A stretch of DNA of 64,000 nucleotides from Novosphingobium mangrovisedimenti (GCF_025153475.1 NZ_JANZXA010000010.1:62001-126000); one strand, 5' to 3'; shown: positions 26,203 through 38,218, counted from the stretch's first letter. Made by a program: numbers and translations. Notes: generated from the sequence alone by a model not told the origin.

Positions 26203-26758
26203 GCCCGAACCCACCAATCCCGACATCCCGGAGCAGGCCAACAACGTCGTTCCCCTGCCCGCCGTCGTTCCTCAGCCGCGTCCGTCCGACAAGGTCGTCT
26301 CGTTCGTGAAGCGCCATCCCGCGCTGACGGTCGCCGGCGCTGTCGCCGCGGGCGTCGCGGTAAGTGCGCTCCTGCCGCGCAGGATGGGGGGCAAGGCGAG
26401 CCGCAAGATGCTCGGCAAGGCGCTCGGCGCTGCCGAAGCCGCGGGCGCGGCGACCATGCTGTTCGGACGCGAGGCGGGCGAGAAGATGCAGTCGCTGGGA
26501 CTGGGCGCGCGCAAACAGGCTGCCGACTTCGCGGACAAGGCGGAAGATGCCGGCCACCGCACGGCGTCCCGGATCGAGAAATACGGCGCTGCCGCGCTTG
26601 CCGCCGCCGGCGCGCTCGGCCGCGCCACGGCCCGCCGCACCAGCGACCTGGGGGAAACCGCCTCGGACAAGGCCGCGCGGATCGGCGATGCCGCGGCCGA
26701 ACGGTCGCAAAAGGTCAAGGCCAGGGCGAGCGAGCTGAAAGGCCGCATCAAGCGCTAG
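26195..26758 (+). CDS. Ala-rich helical protein with membrane segment, yqjD-like cluster (187 aa)
   Basis: Starts at GTG 26195, overlapping the previous gene by 8 nt, behind GGAGGAACAG. After a proline-rich head comes one hydrophobic stretch (HPALTVAGAVAAGVAVSALL), then a long Ala/Lys/Arg-rich region with repeated heptad-like units (KAEDAGHRTASRIEKYG, SDKAARIGDAAAERSQKVKARASELKGR). The character is LEA/apolipoprotein-like. The function is unknown. It is the last gene of the coupled cluster. Confidence 0.7.
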   Translation: MTEPEPTNPDIPEQANNVVPLPAVVPQPRPSDKVVSFVKRHPALTVAGAVAAGVAVSALLPRRMGGKASRKMLGKALGAAEAAGAATMLFGREAGEKMQSLGLGARKQAADFADKAEDAGHRTASRIEKYGAAALAAAGALGRATARRTSDLGETASDKAARIGDAAAERSQKVKARASELKGRIKR

Positions 26759-27015
26759 GCGACGCGGGCAAGTTCCAGGCTGGGCATTCAGCAATGGCGA
26801 CGTGTCCGGATCGACACTTCTTGCGCACATCTCGCAGACAACCGCCTTGGGCATCCCGCGCAGAAATTTGCCCCTGAGGCCCGGCGCACAAGGCTTAATG
26901 CTATTGATTTGCAGCATCTGAAGAGATCGCATCGCAGGCGCGATCTACTCTTGCCCTATACCCTGCGTGAAATTATAGGGGCCGCTCCTCCCAACCAGAA
27001 AAGCGGTCCTCTCCC

Positions 27016-27237
27016 ATGCAAAAGCTTCATCTTGTCATGGGCGGCCGGGTCAAGGACCCGCGCAGCCTCGAATTCGTCGATCTCAACGCCATGGACATGG
27101 TCGGTGTCTTTCCCGACTTCGCCTCCGCGGAAGACGCCTGGCGCTCGGCGGCCCAGCGCACCGTCGACGATGCGGAAATGAAATACGTGATCGTGCACCT
27201 GCACCGCCTGCTTGAGCCCGAACTGCCGGAAGGCTGA
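27016..27237 (+). CDS. DUF4170 protein (73 aa)
   Basis: A 73-aa cytoplasmic protein. The phrases LHLVMGGRVKDP, FVDLNAMDMVGVFPDFASAEDAWRSAAQRTVDDAEMKY and VHLHRLLEP match the alphaproteobacterial DUF4170 family as I remember it. Start ATG 27016. It converges on greA with a shared terminator. Function unknown. Confidence 0.85.
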   Translation: MQKLHLVMGGRVKDPRSLEFVDLNAMDMVGVFPDFASAEDAWRSAAQRTVDDAEMKYVIVHLHRLLEPELPEG

Positions 27238-27258
27238 GCGGACTGTCACACGCTGCAT

Positions 27259-27292
27259 AAAAAAGGGCCGGCATCACTGCCGGCCCTTTTTT
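27259..27292. terminator. Bidirectional intrinsic terminator
   Basis: Perfect 15-bp arms AAAAAAGGGCCGGCA / TGCCGGCCCTTTTTT with a 4-nt loop and U-tracts for both directions, between DUF4170 and greA. Confidence 0.95.
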
Positions 27293-27329
27293 GTCAGGCT
27301 GTTCCGGAGCGAGACCGGAACAGTGTCGA

Positions 27330-27806
27330 TCAGATGAATTCGATCTTCTGCACGAGATAGAACTTGTCGCCCGAAGGGACCGTCACCTCGATCTCGTCCT
27401 CGACCTGGCGCCCGATCAGCGCCTTGCCGAGTGGCGAGTTGTAGCTGATGCGACCGACCTTGGCGTCCGCCTCGTAAGGGCCGACGATCTGGTAGCGCAC
27501 CGGCTTGTCGTCGTCGTCGAGCAGGGTAACCGTCGCGCCGAAGATGATCTTGTCGCTCGATAGGGTCGCCGGATCGACGATCTGCGCGCGGCTGACCTTG
27601 TCCTCGAGGTCGGCAATACTGGCCTCGACCTGCCCCTGACGCTCCTTGGCTGCGTGATATTCGGCATTTTCCGACAAGTCGCCGTGTGCGCGTGCTTCCT
27701 CGATCGCATCGACAATGCGGGGCCGTTCCTCACGCAGGGCCTTCAGCTCCGCGGTGATCTTTTCATAGCCTTCCGCAAGCATCGGCAGCTTTTCGATACT
27801 GGCCAT
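27330..27806 (-). CDS. greA: Transcription elongation factor GreA
   Basis: A 158-aa protein that rescues backtracked RNA polymerase by stimulating transcript cleavage. The N-terminal coiled coil ([37 protein letters not shown]) bears the acidic DLSENAEY tip. The C-terminal domain has [31 protein letters not shown] and FYLVQKIEF. Normal length. It starts 107 nt downstream of the carB stop on the same strand and may be co-transcribed with carB; greA following carB is a common alphaproteobacterial order. Confidence 0.97.
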   Translation of the reverse strand: MASIEKLPMLAEGYEKITAELKALREERPRIVDAIEEARAHGDLSENAEYHAAKERQGQVEASIADLEDKVSRAQIVDPATLSSDKIIFGATVTLLDDDDKPVRYQIVGPYEADAKVGRISYNSPLGKALIGRQVEDEIEVTVPSGDKFYLVQKIEFI

Positions 27807-27912
27807 TCTGACGTCTTCCTCCTGCTGCCTCCCCCTCCGCTGCGACTAGTCGACTGCCCCGCCCCTCAAGGGACAGGTCAATCCGCAGCGATGTGGGGAA
27901 GCAAGACCTAGT

Positions 27913-30900
27913 TCAGCTATAATAATCCTGCAACGAGCGCACTTCAAGCTGGCTGCCACGAATCGTCGCAATCGCCTCGCTTGCCGCCACGCTGGAAGCC
28001 GCGGTCGTGAAGATCGAAACCTTCGCCGTAATCGCGGATGCACGGATCGACTGCGAGTCCTTCAGGCTCTGCCAGCCCTCGGTCGTGTTGAAGATCAGGT
28101 CCACCTCGCCGTCGACGATCTTGTCGACGATGTGCGGCCGGCCTTCGGCCACCTTGTTCACCAGCTCGACCGAAAGCCCCGCGTCCGCGAGATACTTCTG
28201 CGTGCCCGAGGTCGCGATGATGCGGAAGCCGTTGTCGATCAGCTTGCGGATGGCCGGCACGATCATCGGCTTGTCGCTGTTCTTCACCGACACGAAGACC
28301 GTGCCCTCGGTCGGCAGGCGCATGCCGGCGCCGAGCTGAGCCTTGGCGAAGGCCCGCGGGTAGTCCTTGTCGATACCCATGACTTCGCCAGTGGACTTCA
28401 TTTCCGGGCTCAGCACCGGGTCGACGCCCGGGAAGCGCGCGAAGGGGAATACTGCCTCCTTCACCGCCATGTAGTCGAGATCACGCTTGAACGGCGGGAA
28501 GGTGGAGAGCTTCTCGCCGGCCATGACGCGCGCCGCGATCTTGGCGACCGGCTGGCCGATGGCCTTAGCGACGAAAGGCACCGTGCGCGAAGCGCGCGGG
28601 TTCACCTCGATCAGGTAGACCTCTCCGTCCTTCACCGCGAACTGCACGTTCATCAGCCCGCGCACGCCGAGCCCCATGGCCAGCGCCTCGGCCTGGCGTT
28701 CCATCTCGGCGATGATCTCGGCCGGGAGGCTGTAGGGCGGGATGGTGCAGGCGCTGTCGCCCGAGTGAACGCCGGCTTCCTCGATGTGCTGCATGACGCC
28801 GGCGACGACGACCTGCTCGCCGTCGCACAGGGCGTCGACGTCGCATTCGATGGCATCGCGCAAGTACTGGTCGATCAGCACCGGGCTGTCGCCCGACACC
28901 TGCACGGCGGTGGCGATGTAGTCATCGAGCTGCTGCTCGCTGTCGACGATCTCCATCGCGCGCCCGCCCAGCACGTAGCTGGGACGGGTGAGCACGGGAT
29001 AGCCGATGCGGTTGGCCACCGCGACGGCCTCGTCGCGGCTGCGGGCAATGCCGTTGGCCGGCTGCTTGAGGTTCAGCTTCTCGACCAGCGCGGCAAAGCG
29101 CTCGCGGTCCTCGGCAAGGTCGATCGCGTCGGGCGAAGTGCCCAGGATCGGAATCCCCGCATCTTCCAGCGCCTGCGCCAGCTTGAGCGGCGTCTGCCCG
29201 CCGAACTGGACGATGACGCCGACCAGTTCGCCGTTCTGCTGCTCGACGCGCAGGATCTCCAGCACGTCCTCCGCCGTCAGCGGCTCGAAGTACAGGCGGT
29301 CGGAGGTGTCGTAGTCGGTGGAGACCGTCTCCGGGTTGCAGTTGACCATGATGGTCTCGTAACCGGCCTCGGACAGCGAGAAGCAGGCGTGAACGCAGCA
29401 ATAGTCGAACTCGATGCCCTGCCCAATGCGGTTCGGGCCGCCGCCGAGGATCACGATCTTCCTGCGGTCCGACGGCATCGCCTCGTCCTCGGGCGCGCCG
29501 AAGATGGGCGCCTCGTAAGTCGAGTACATGTAAGGCGTGATCGCCTCGAACTCGGCCGCGCAGGAATCGATCCGCTTGAACACCGGGTGGACACCCAGCT
29601 TGTGGCGCAATGCGCGCACTTCGTCCTCGCTGGTAGCCCCGGCCATGGCACGCAGCGCATCATGCAGCAGCCCCGAACGCTTGGCCTGCGTCTCCGCCAG
29701 TCCTCCGGCGACGTTGACCGAACGGACCGCCAGAGTGGCCAGGCGCCTGTCGGAAAAGCCCATCGCCTTGAGCCGGCGCATGCCCGCCGCGTCGATCGGA
29801 AGGCCATCCTTCACGATCTTCGTTTCTTCGGCGATGATTTCCTCGATGTGGCGCAGGAACCACTTGTCGTAGTGGGTGATCGCGTGGATCTCGTCGACAG
29901 TGAAACCCTCGCGCAGGGCCTGGCCGACATTGAGCAGCCGGTCGGGCGTGGCCTTTGACAGCGCGGCGGTGATCGTGTCGCGGCCCGCGCCTTCGAGTTC
30001 GGCGACGCGGTTGAAGCCGTCCAGACCGGTTTCGAGGCCGCGCAGGGCCTTCTGCATCGATTCCTTGATGTTGCGCCCAATCGCCATGACTTCTCCGACC
30101 GACTTCATCGCGGTGGTCAGCAGCGGTTCGGCGCCCTTGAACTTCTCGAAGGCAAAGCGCGGGATCTTGGTAACGACATAGTCGATCGTCGGCTCGAAGC
30201 TCGCCGGCGTCGCGCCGGTGATCTCGTTCATGATCTCGTCGAGCGTATAGCCGACCGCGAGCTTGGCCGCGACGCGCGCGATCGGGAAGCCGGTAGCCTT
30301 GGACGCCAGTGCCGAAGAACGCGAAACGCGCGGGTTCATCTCGATGACGATGAGCCGCCCGTCCTGGGGATTGACTGCGAACTGTACGTTCGAACCGCCT
30401 GTTTCCACACCGATTTCACGCAGCACGGCAAGGCTCGCCGTGCGCATGATCTGGTATTCCTTGTCGGTCAGCGTCAGCGCGGGCGCGACCGTGATGGAGT
30501 CGCCCGTGTGCACGCCCATCGGGTCGACGTTCTCGATCGAGCAGATGATGATGGAATTGTCGTGCTTGTCGCGCACGACTTCCATTTCATACTCCTTCCA
30601 GCCGAGCAGCGATTCCTCGATCAGCACCTCGTTGGTCGGGGAAGCATCGAGGCCCGAGCGCACGATCGCCTCGAACTCGGCCTTGTTGTAGGCGACGCCG
30701 CCGCCGGTGCCGCCCAGCGTGAAGCTGGGACGGATGATCGAGGGAAGCCCCGTCGTCTCGAGCACCTTGAGCGCTTCGTCGTAGGAATGGGCAACGCCCG
30801 AGCGAGCCGATTCGAGACCGATCTTGTCCATCGCCTCGCGGAAGCGCTGGCGATCCTCGGCCTTGTCGATGGCATCGGCATTGGCGCCTATCATCGTCAC

Positions 30901-31236
30901 GCCGAACTTCTCCAGCGTTCCGTCATTGAACAGATCGAGCGCGCAGTTGAGCGCCGTCTGCCCGCCCATCGTCGGCAGGATCGCGTCGGGGCGTTCCTTC
31001 TCGATGATCCGGGCGACGACTTCCGGCACGATCGGCTCGACATAGGTCGCGTCCGCCATGTCCGGATCGGTCATGATCGTGGCCGGGTTCGAGTTCACCA
31101 GAACGACGCGATAGCCCTCTTCCTTGAGCGCCTTGATCGCCTGGGTCCCCGAATAGTCGAACTCGCAGGCCTGGCCGATAATGATCGGACCCGCGCCGAT
31201 GACGAGGATCGAGGAGATGTCCGTGCGTTTGGGCAT
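27913..31236 (-). CDS. carB: Carbamoyl-phosphate synthase large subunit
   Basis: A 1107-aa subunit that makes carbamoyl phosphate from bicarbonate, ATP and ammonia passed from CarA, feeding arginine and pyrimidine synthesis. Two ATP-grasp halves are evident: the first starts [21 protein letters not shown], the second [21 protein letters not shown]. The C-terminal MGS-like regulatory domain (about 960-1107) includes [15 protein letters not shown] and FNTTEG. Length is normal. It follows the 125-aa gene by 45 nt in the carA-lipoprotein-125aa-carB run. Confidence 0.98.
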   Translation of the reverse strand: MPKRTDISSILVIGAGPIIIGQACEFDYSGTQAIKALKEEGYRVVLVNSNPATIMTDPDMADATYVEPIVPEVVARIIEKERPDAILPTMGGQTALNCALDLFNDGTLEKFGVTMIGANADAIDKAEDRQRFREAMDKIGLESARSGVAHSYDEALKVLETTGLPSIIRPSFTLGGTGGGVAYNKAEFEAIVRSGLDASPTNEVLIEESLLGWKEYEMEVVRDKHDNSIIICSIENVDPMGVHTGDSITVAPALTLTDKEYQIMRTASLAVLREIGVETGGSNVQFAVNPQDGRLIVIEMNPRVSRSSALASKATGFPIARVAAKLAVGYTLDEIMNEITGATPASFEPTIDYVVTKIPRFAFEKFKGAEPLLTTAMKSVGEVMAIGRNIKESMQKALRGLETGLDGFNRVAELEGAGRDTITAALSKATPDRLLNVGQALREGFTVDEIHAITHYDKWFLRHIEEIIAEETKIVKDGLPIDAAGMRRLKAMGFSDRRLATLAVRSVNVAGGLAETQAKRSGLLHDALRAMAGATSEDEVRALRHKLGVHPVFKRIDSCAAEFEAITPYMYSTYEAPIFGAPEDEAMPSDRRKIVILGGGPNRIGQGIEFDYCCVHACFSLSEAGYETIMVNCNPETVSTDYDTSDRLYFEPLTAEDVLEILRVEQQNGELVGVIVQFGGQTPLKLAQALEDAGIPILGTSPDAIDLAEDRERFAALVEKLNLKQPANGIARSRDEAVAVANRIGYPVLTRPSYVLGGRAMEIVDSEQQLDDYIATAVQVSGDSPVLIDQYLRDAIECDVDALCDGEQVVVAGVMQHIEEAGVHSGDSACTIPPYSLPAEIIAEMERQAEALAMGLGVRGLMNVQFAVKDGEVYLIEVNPRASRTVPFVAKAIGQPVAKIAARVMAGEKLSTFPPFKRDLDYMAVKEAVFPFARFPGVDPVLSPEMKSTGEVMGIDKDYPRAFAKAQLGAGMRLPTEGTVFVSVKNSDKPMIVPAIRKLIDNGFRIIATSGTQKYLADAGLSVELVNKVAEGRPHIVDKIVDGEVDLIFNTTEGWQSLKDSQSIRASAITAKVSIFTTAASSVAASEAIATIRGSQLEVRSLQDYYS

Positions 31237-31281
31237 GAGAAAGTGCTGCCTTGGTGTTCGAGTGAAGTGTCGTTCGTTCGC

Positions 31282-31659
31282 TCAGGCGACCAGTTCGCCG
31301 AAAGCCTTTTCCCAGAATTCGAGGCCTTCGCCCCCGGCCCGGGCAATGATCGGGTCATTGGCCTGCAGTTCCTTGATAGCCGCCCTGAACTTGTCGGCCT
31401 GGAACTGGTGCATCTTGCCGCCGAACTCGTTTTCGGTGGTCGACCAGGCGCCCTTCTCGATCATCATGTCGAGGAACTGCTTGCCCGCCACCTTCGACTG
31501 CGCGCGCACCTTCATGCCGAACTTGCGCGTGGCGATGGAAAACTTGTCCTCGATGATGAGGTTCAGCTCGCCGTAGGGATACCAGCGCGTCGCGATGTTG
31601 AGGTCGTTGGCCGGCCCCGCGACGTAGTAGGCGATCATGTATCTGATGATGTCGGTCAT
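31282..31659 (-). CDS. Conserved-looking hypothetical protein between carA and carB (125 aa)
   Basis: A 125-aa soluble protein with no signal peptide. It starts with an aromatic stretch (MTDIIRYMIAYYVAGPANDLNIATRWYP) and continues with charged alpha/beta segments ending GLEFWEKAFGELVA. I recognise no family. Its ATG overlaps the stop of the lipoprotein gene (ATGA), showing translational coupling, and it is 45 nt before carB, so it is transcribed with carbamoyl-phosphate synthase. Codon use looks like that of its neighbours. Confidence 0.7.
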   Translation of the reverse strand: MTDIIRYMIAYYVAGPANDLNIATRWYPYGELNLIIEDKFSIATRKFGMKVRAQSKVAGKQFLDMMIEKGAWSTTENEFGGKMHQFQADKFRAAIKELQANDPIIARAGGEGLEFWEKAFGELVA

Positions 31660-31952
31660 TGTCCCGGTCTCTCCGAAGCAGATCGTTCCTGGCCGCCGAA
31701 GCCGATCGGCATCGAGGGCACCCGCGCGCGCAGCTCCTTCAGCACACAGGTTGAACTGTCATACGAGATATTCCCGGGAGGATCGAAAATAACCTTGTCC
31801 TCCCGGATACTGATCGCCGACGCGGGCACGCCGCATTGGCGTGCTACTTCCCCGATCTCCGCGTCGCTCATCGCCGGTGGCCGGGGCGGCGCCTCCTTGC
31901 ACGCCGCGACCAGGCCGCATGCGGCCAGCGCAAAGGCAGCTGCCCGCTTCAA
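31656..31952 (-). CDS. Small putative lipoprotein coupled to carA (98 aa)
   Basis: The start is TTG at 31952, overlapping the carA stop (TTGA). The product begins MKRAAAFALAACGLVAAC-KEAPP: a short basic head, a hydrophobic core and a lipobox with cysteine 18, so it is probably a lipoprotein anchored in an envelope membrane. The mature part contains two further cysteines (RQCGVPASAISIRED, SSTCVLKELRA), which may form a disulfide. Its stop overlaps the next start. Why an envelope lipoprotein is coupled to carbamoyl-phosphate synthase is not clear. Confidence 0.75.
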   Translation of the reverse strand: MKRAAAFALAACGLVAACKEAPPRPPAMSDAEIGEVARQCGVPASAISIREDKVIFDPPGNISYDSSTCVLKELRARVPSMPIGFGGQERSASERPGQ

Positions 31953-33115
31953 CCCAGCATCCCCACGAACTTCTCGAAGAGATAGAAGCTGTCCTGCGGC
32001 CCCGGGCTCGCCTCGGGGTGGTACTGCACGCCGAAGGCGCGCTTGCCCTTGACGGCGATACCGCAGTTGCTGCCGTCGAACAGCGAGACATGGGTTTCCT
32101 CGAGCGTGTCGGGCAGCGTCGTGTTGTCGACCGCGAAGCCGTGGTTCATCGAGGTGATCTCGACCACGTCGTCCGCCAGCCGCTTGACCGGATGGTTCGC
32201 GCCGCGATGGCCCTGGAACATCTTGGAAGTCTTCGCGCCCGCGGCCAGCGCCAGCATCTGGTGGCCCAGGCAAATGCCGAAGATCGGAATGTCGCGCTCC
32301 AGCAGCCCCCGGATCACCGGCACGGCGTACTTGCCGGTCGCCGCCGGATCACCGGGGCCGTTCGAGAGGAACACGCCGTCGGGCTTGAGTTCGAGGATCT
32401 GCTCCAGCGAGGTTTCGGCGGGAACCACCGTCACCCGCGCTCCGGCCTTCACCAGGTTGCGGAAAATGTTGTCCTTGCCGCCGAAGTCCATGGCGACGAC
32501 GTGCGGGCGAGCATCGCGCGGAGACCGGCCGTAGCCCTTGCCCAGCGCCCAGGTGGAGCCTTCCCAGTCTTCCTTGCCGTGGCGGCTGACCAGCTTGGCA
32601 AGGTCCATGCCTTCGAGGCCGGGCCATTCCTGCGCCTTCCTGAGCAGCGCGGGAATGTCGAACTGGCCGTCCTTACGATAGGCGATCACCGCGTTGGGCG
32701 CGCCGGAAAGGCGGATGCGGCGGGTCAGCGCGCGGGTATCGACACCGGCCAGGCCGATCTTGCCCTTGCTCGCCAGCCAGTCGCCGAACGCGCCGTGCGA
32801 GCGGAAGTTCGAGGGCTGGGTCACGTCTTCGCGAACCACGCAGCCGACCGCGCCTTCGACTTTCGATTCGAGATCCTCGTCGTTGACACCGACATTGCCG
32901 ATATGCGGGAACGTGAATGTCACGATCTGCCCGGCGTAGGACGGATCGGTCATCACTTCCTGATAGCCGGTCATCGCGGTGTTGAAGCAGACTTCGCCCA
33001 CCGCTTCTCCTTCGGCGCCGAATCCGCGTCCCCAGATGACGTTCCCGTCGCTCAGGACGAGAACGCCCGTCGCCCCTTCCGGTTTGGGCGCAAGCGTATG
33101 TGCGGCGTCGGCCAT
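31949..33115 (-). CDS. carA: Carbamoyl-phosphate synthase small (glutaminase) subunit
   Basis: A 388-aa class I glutamine amidotransferase that supplies ammonia to CarB. The N-terminal domain has GEVCFNTAMTGYQEVMTDPSYAGQ; the C-terminal amidotransferase domain has the nucleophile C282 in FGICLGHQ and FAVDNTTLP with GVQYHPEASPGP near the end (the catalytic His/Glu region). Start ATG 33115. It heads the carA-lipoprotein-125aa-carB run and is divergent from the yqeY-dnaG-rpoD run. Confidence 0.98.
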   Translation of the reverse strand: MADAAHTLAPKPEGATGVLVLSDGNVIWGRGFGAEGEAVGEVCFNTAMTGYQEVMTDPSYAGQIVTFTFPHIGNVGVNDEDLESKVEGAVGCVVREDVTQPSNFRSHGAFGDWLASKGKIGLAGVDTRALTRRIRLSGAPNAVIAYRKDGQFDIPALLRKAQEWPGLEGMDLAKLVSRHGKEDWEGSTWALGKGYGRSPRDARPHVVAMDFGGKDNIFRNLVKAGARVTVVPAETSLEQILELKPDGVFLSNGPGDPAATGKYAVPVIRGLLERDIPIFGICLGHQMLALAAGAKTSKMFQGHRGANHPVKRLADDVVEITSMNHGFAVDNTTLPDTLEETHVSLFDGSNCGIAVKGKRAFGVQYHPEASPGPQDSFYLFEKFVGMLG

Positions 33116-33275
33116 GATGGGTCGCTCCGTTTGAGGCGTTTCTGACGATGAGTGCTAAGGCCCACCCGCTAGACACGGTTGTGCATGGCGTCAAGGCGCG
33201 AGGGTGCAATTTGCCGCGCGGCTTGCTAACTTTTGCGCAGCCACGTTTCACACTCATCAGGAAAACAGAAGAACA

Positions 33276-33728
33276 ATGATCCGCGATTCGATCAAGGCCG
33301 CACAGATTTCCGCTATGAAGTCGGGCGACAAGCCGCGCCTCGCCGCCGTGCGTCTCATCCTCGCCAAGCTCAAGGACCGCGACATCGAACTGCGCACCGC
33401 CACCGAGTTGCCGGAGGACGATGCCATGGTGATCGACGTGCTGCAGAAGATGGTCAAGCAGCGCCGCGAATCGATCAAGCTGTTCGAGGAAGGCGGCCGA
33501 CCGGAGCGCGCCGAAGAGGAAAAGGCCGAACTCGTCGTGATCGAGGAGTTCCTGCCGGCGCAGATGTCGGAAGAGGAAACCAGGGCCGCGATCGAAGCGA
33601 TCAAGACCGAGACCGGTGCTGCGGGCATGAAGGACATGGGCAAGGTCATGGGCCTGCTCAAGGAACGCCACGGCGCCCAGCTCGACATGGGCAAGGCCAG
33701 CGGCTGGGTAAAGGCCGCGCTGGCCTGA
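33276..33728 (+). CDS. GatB/YqeY domain protein
   Basis: A 150-aa YqeY-type protein, homologous to the tail domain of the amidotransferase subunit GatB that contacts tRNA. Blocks seen: KSGDKPRLAAVRLILAKLKDRDIE, VLQKMVKQRRESI, AELVVIEEFLPAQMSEEE, MKDMGKVMGLLKERHGAQ. The start ATG 33276 was chosen over an upstream frame extension because MIRDSIKAAQISAMKSGD is the family start. It is 25 nt before dnaG, the standard yqeY-dnaG-rpoD order in alphaproteobacteria. Confidence 0.93.
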   Translation: MIRDSIKAAQISAMKSGDKPRLAAVRLILAKLKDRDIELRTATELPEDDAMVIDVLQKMVKQRRESIKLFEEGGRPERAEEEKAELVVIEEFLPAQMSEEETRAAIEAIKTETGAAGMKDMGKVMGLLKERHGAQLDMGKASGWVKAALA

Positions 33729-33753
33729 CCCGTAGCGAAAGGCGGCACGTCCC

Positions 33754-35619
33754 GTGCTAACGCCCCAATGGCTCGATCAGCTTAGATCCCGCATCACGCT
33801 TTCGACGCTGATCGGCCGTTCGACGCGCCTGCAGAAGGCGGGGCGCGAGTACAAGGCGTGCTGCCCCTTCCATAACGAGAAAAGCCCAAGCTTCACCGTC
33901 AACGACGAAAAGGGCTTCTATCACTGCTTCGGCTGCGGCGCGCATGGCGATGCCATCCGCTGGATGACCGACCACCAGGGCCTTGCCTTCATGGACGCGG
34001 TCAAGGAACTGGCGGCCGAGGCGGGGATGGACGTTCCCGCCCCCGATCCGCGCGCCGCGCGGGCGGCGGAAAAGCGCGATACGCTGCACGATGTCATGGC
34101 AGCGGCGCAGGAATGGTTCGTCCACAACCTCGCCGCGCCGGAAGGAGAGGCAGCGCGCGCCTATCTGGCGACGCGCGGGTTCGACGGGCATACCATGCAG
34201 CGCTTCGGCTTCGGCTATGCGCCGGAAGGCCGGCAAGCGCTGAAGGAGGCACTCTCGCGCTTCCCGGAACCCATGCTGATCGAGGCCGGCCTCAGGATCG
34301 CGGTGGAAGACCGCGATCCCTACGACCGGTTCCGTGGCCGCCTGATGCTGCCGATCGAGGATGCGCGCGGGCGGGTGATCGCCTTCGGGGGACGCATCCT
34401 CGCCAAGACCAAGACCGACGCCCCCAAGTACCTCAACTCGCCGGACACCCCGCTCTTCGACAAGGGGCGCACGCTCTACAACCTCCACCGCGCCGCGCCG
34501 GCCGCGCGCCAGTCGGGCCGGATGGTCGTGGTCGAAGGCTACATGGACGTGATCGCGCTCGCGGCGGCAGGAATTGCCGAGTGCGTCGCCCCGCTCGGCA
34601 CCGCGCTGACCGAGAACCAGATCGAACTGCTCTGGCGCCACGTCGAAATGCCGATCCTGTGCTTCGACGGGGATGCCGCCGGACAGCGCGCGGCGATGCG
34701 TGCGATTACCCGCGCCCTGCCCCTGCTGCGCCCGGCCCATTCGCTGCGCATCGTACGCCTGCCCGAGGGGCTCGACCCCGACGACCTGATCAAGGCCAGA
34801 GGCGCCAAGGCGATGGAAGAACTGCTGGGCGAGGCACAGAGCCTGATCGACGTTCTGTGGGAATTCGAACGCGACGCCCACCCCCTTGCCACACCCGAGG
34901 ACAAGGCCGGTCTCAAGGCCCGTCTGATGGAGCATGTCGATTCGATCCAGCATCCCGACATCGCCAGCCTCTATCGCCGCGAATTGCAGGACCGCTATTC
35001 CGCCTTCGCCTTTCCCAGGCGCGAGAACCGTTGGGAAGGCGGCAACAGACAGAGCTTCCAGCCCAGGCAACGTGGCGGCAAGTGGCAGCCCGGGCGCCCT
35101 GCCCCCACGCCGTCCTCGCCCGAATCACTCGAGCGGCTGCGCAAGGCCATGGCAGGCGGTTCGCGTGACGCTCTGTCCAATGCAGTGCTCGCCGGCCTGA
35201 TTCGCTGGCCCGGGCAAATTCACCGCCACGCAGAGGCGTTGGCCCGCACCTCCGAGCTCGATCCGCGCTTTTCCACGCTGCTGGAATGCAGTGACGCAAC
35301 AGATGTGCTTGAAAGCGATGCCCTTGCCACCATATTGAGCGCAAATGGTCTGGAAGTTCCCGGGACCGCTGAATATTCGGGGCTGCGCTTCGGCTTTCTG
35401 GCCCCCGACGCAGATGCACAGCAGGCGGCAGCGGAACTCTCTCAGGCCATCGATCTCTTGGTAGAGCGTCCGGTCCTGGAAGCAGCTCTGGCACGGGCAA
35501 CTGCGCGGTTCGAAAACGAGCTGTCGGAGGAGTCTTTTGCCGAGCAGCAACGCTTGCTCAAGAGAAAGCTGGAATTTGACAGTCGCCTAAGGCAAATGGC
35601 GAACAGACATGCGTCCTAG
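33754..35619 (+). CDS. dnaG: DNA primase
   Basis: A 621-aa primase that lays down RNA primers for replication. The CHC2 zinc ribbon is complete: C37, H40, C58, C61. The TOPRIM core follows, with VVVEGYMDVIALAAAGI and LCFDGDAAGQRAAMRA supplying the metal-binding acidic residues. The C-terminal DnaB-interaction region (about 440-621) is more variable, with a basic proline-rich linker near 415-450. The start is GTG 33754. It lies between yqeY and rpoD, forming the classical macromolecular-synthesis unit. Confidence 0.97.
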   Translation: MLTPQWLDQLRSRITLSTLIGRSTRLQKAGREYKACCPFHNEKSPSFTVNDEKGFYHCFGCGAHGDAIRWMTDHQGLAFMDAVKELAAEAGMDVPAPDPRAARAAEKRDTLHDVMAAAQEWFVHNLAAPEGEAARAYLATRGFDGHTMQRFGFGYAPEGRQALKEALSRFPEPMLIEAGLRIAVEDRDPYDRFRGRLMLPIEDARGRVIAFGGRILAKTKTDAPKYLNSPDTPLFDKGRTLYNLHRAAPAARQSGRMVVVEGYMDVIALAAAGIAECVAPLGTALTENQIELLWRHVEMPILCFDGDAAGQRAAMRAITRALPLLRPAHSLRIVRLPEGLDPDDLIKARGAKAMEELLGEAQSLIDVLWEFERDAHPLATPEDKAGLKARLMEHVDSIQHPDIASLYRRELQDRYSAFAFPRRENRWEGGNRQSFQPRQRGGKWQPGRPAPTPSSPESLERLRKAMAGGSRDALSNAVLAGLIRWPGQIHRHAEALARTSELDPRFSTLLECSDATDVLESDALATILSANGLEVPGTAEYSGLRFGFLAPDADAQQAAAELSQAIDLLVERPVLEAALARATARFENELSEESFAEQQRLLKRKLEFDSRLRQMANRHAS

Positions 35620-35675
35620 TCCGGATTGTATAATTATACGATCTGATCGGGGCAGCACGAGTTAACGGCGGAAGA

Positions 35676-37694
<2,019 letters not shown>

Positions 37695-37700
37695 ATTCGA

Positions 37701-37726
37701 AAAGCCCCGCTTCGGCGGGGTTTTTC
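37701..37726 (+). terminator. Intrinsic terminator of rpoD
   Basis: AAAAGCCCCGC - TTCG - GCGGGGTTTTT: an 11-bp stem including one G-U pair, a stable UUCG-type loop and a T-run, 7 nt after the rpoD stop codon. Confidence 0.93.
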
Positions 37727-37752
37727 AATGCAGAATACCGCGCGCGGCGGCC

Positions 37753-38196
37753 TCAGCCGCGCAAGTCCTTCGATGAGCCGAGGCTCACGTAGGAGGTATA
37801 GCTGGACACCTGGGCAAGCGTACCCAGCGTTTCCGAATGAAAGTGCTTGTAGGCGGCAAGATCGGCGACCTCGACGCGCAGGAGATATTCGACCGAGCCT
37901 GTAATGTTGTGGCACTCGCGCACCTGCGGGGCTGCGGCCATGGCGGTCTCAAATGCCTGCGCATCCTCCTTGAGCTGGCCAGAGAGGCCGACCATCACGA
38001 AGACGGTGAGCCCTGCGCCCAGCTTGCTACGGTCCAGCACGGCGCGGTAACCCTTTATCACGCCTTGCGATTCAAGGGCTTGTACCCTGCGAAGGCAGGC
38101 CGAAGGCGAAAGGCCTACACGCTCGGCAAGCTGCAGGTTGCTGATTCGGCCATCGGCCTCAAGTTCGCGCAATATTTTGTCGTCTATGGCGTCCAT
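37753..38196 (-). CDS. Lrp/AsnC-family transcriptional regulator
   Basis: A 147-aa regulator. N-terminal HTH: MDAIDDKILRELEADGRISN, LAERVGLSPSACLRRVQALE. The C-terminal RAM (ligand-binding) domain has VFVMVGLSG, VRECHNITGSVEYLLRVEV and the closing strand SYTSYVSL. The ATG at 38196 gives the family-standard start; a TTG three codons earlier is less likely. It is divergent from an indoleamine 2,3-dioxygenase gene, with an 18-bp palindrome between. This mirrors KynR, the AsnC-type regulator of the kynurenine pathway in Pseudomonas, so tryptophan or kynurenine response is a reasonable inference. Confidence 0.9.
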   Translation of the reverse strand: MDAIDDKILRELEADGRISNLQLAERVGLSPSACLRRVQALESQGVIKGYRAVLDRSKLGAGLTVFVMVGLSGQLKEDAQAFETAMAAAPQVRECHNITGSVEYLLRVEVADLAAYKHFHSETLGTLAQVSSYTSYVSLGSSKDLRG

Positions 38197-38218
38197 GACC
38201 GTCAATCATTGATAAAAT

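Noticed and set aside
26135..26932. A 265-codon minus-strand frame reaching into the 26759-27015 gap
   Set aside because: Most of it is antisense to the LEA-like gene. The gap part (with PKAVVCEMCARSVDP) looked briefly protein-like but has no family or start signal.
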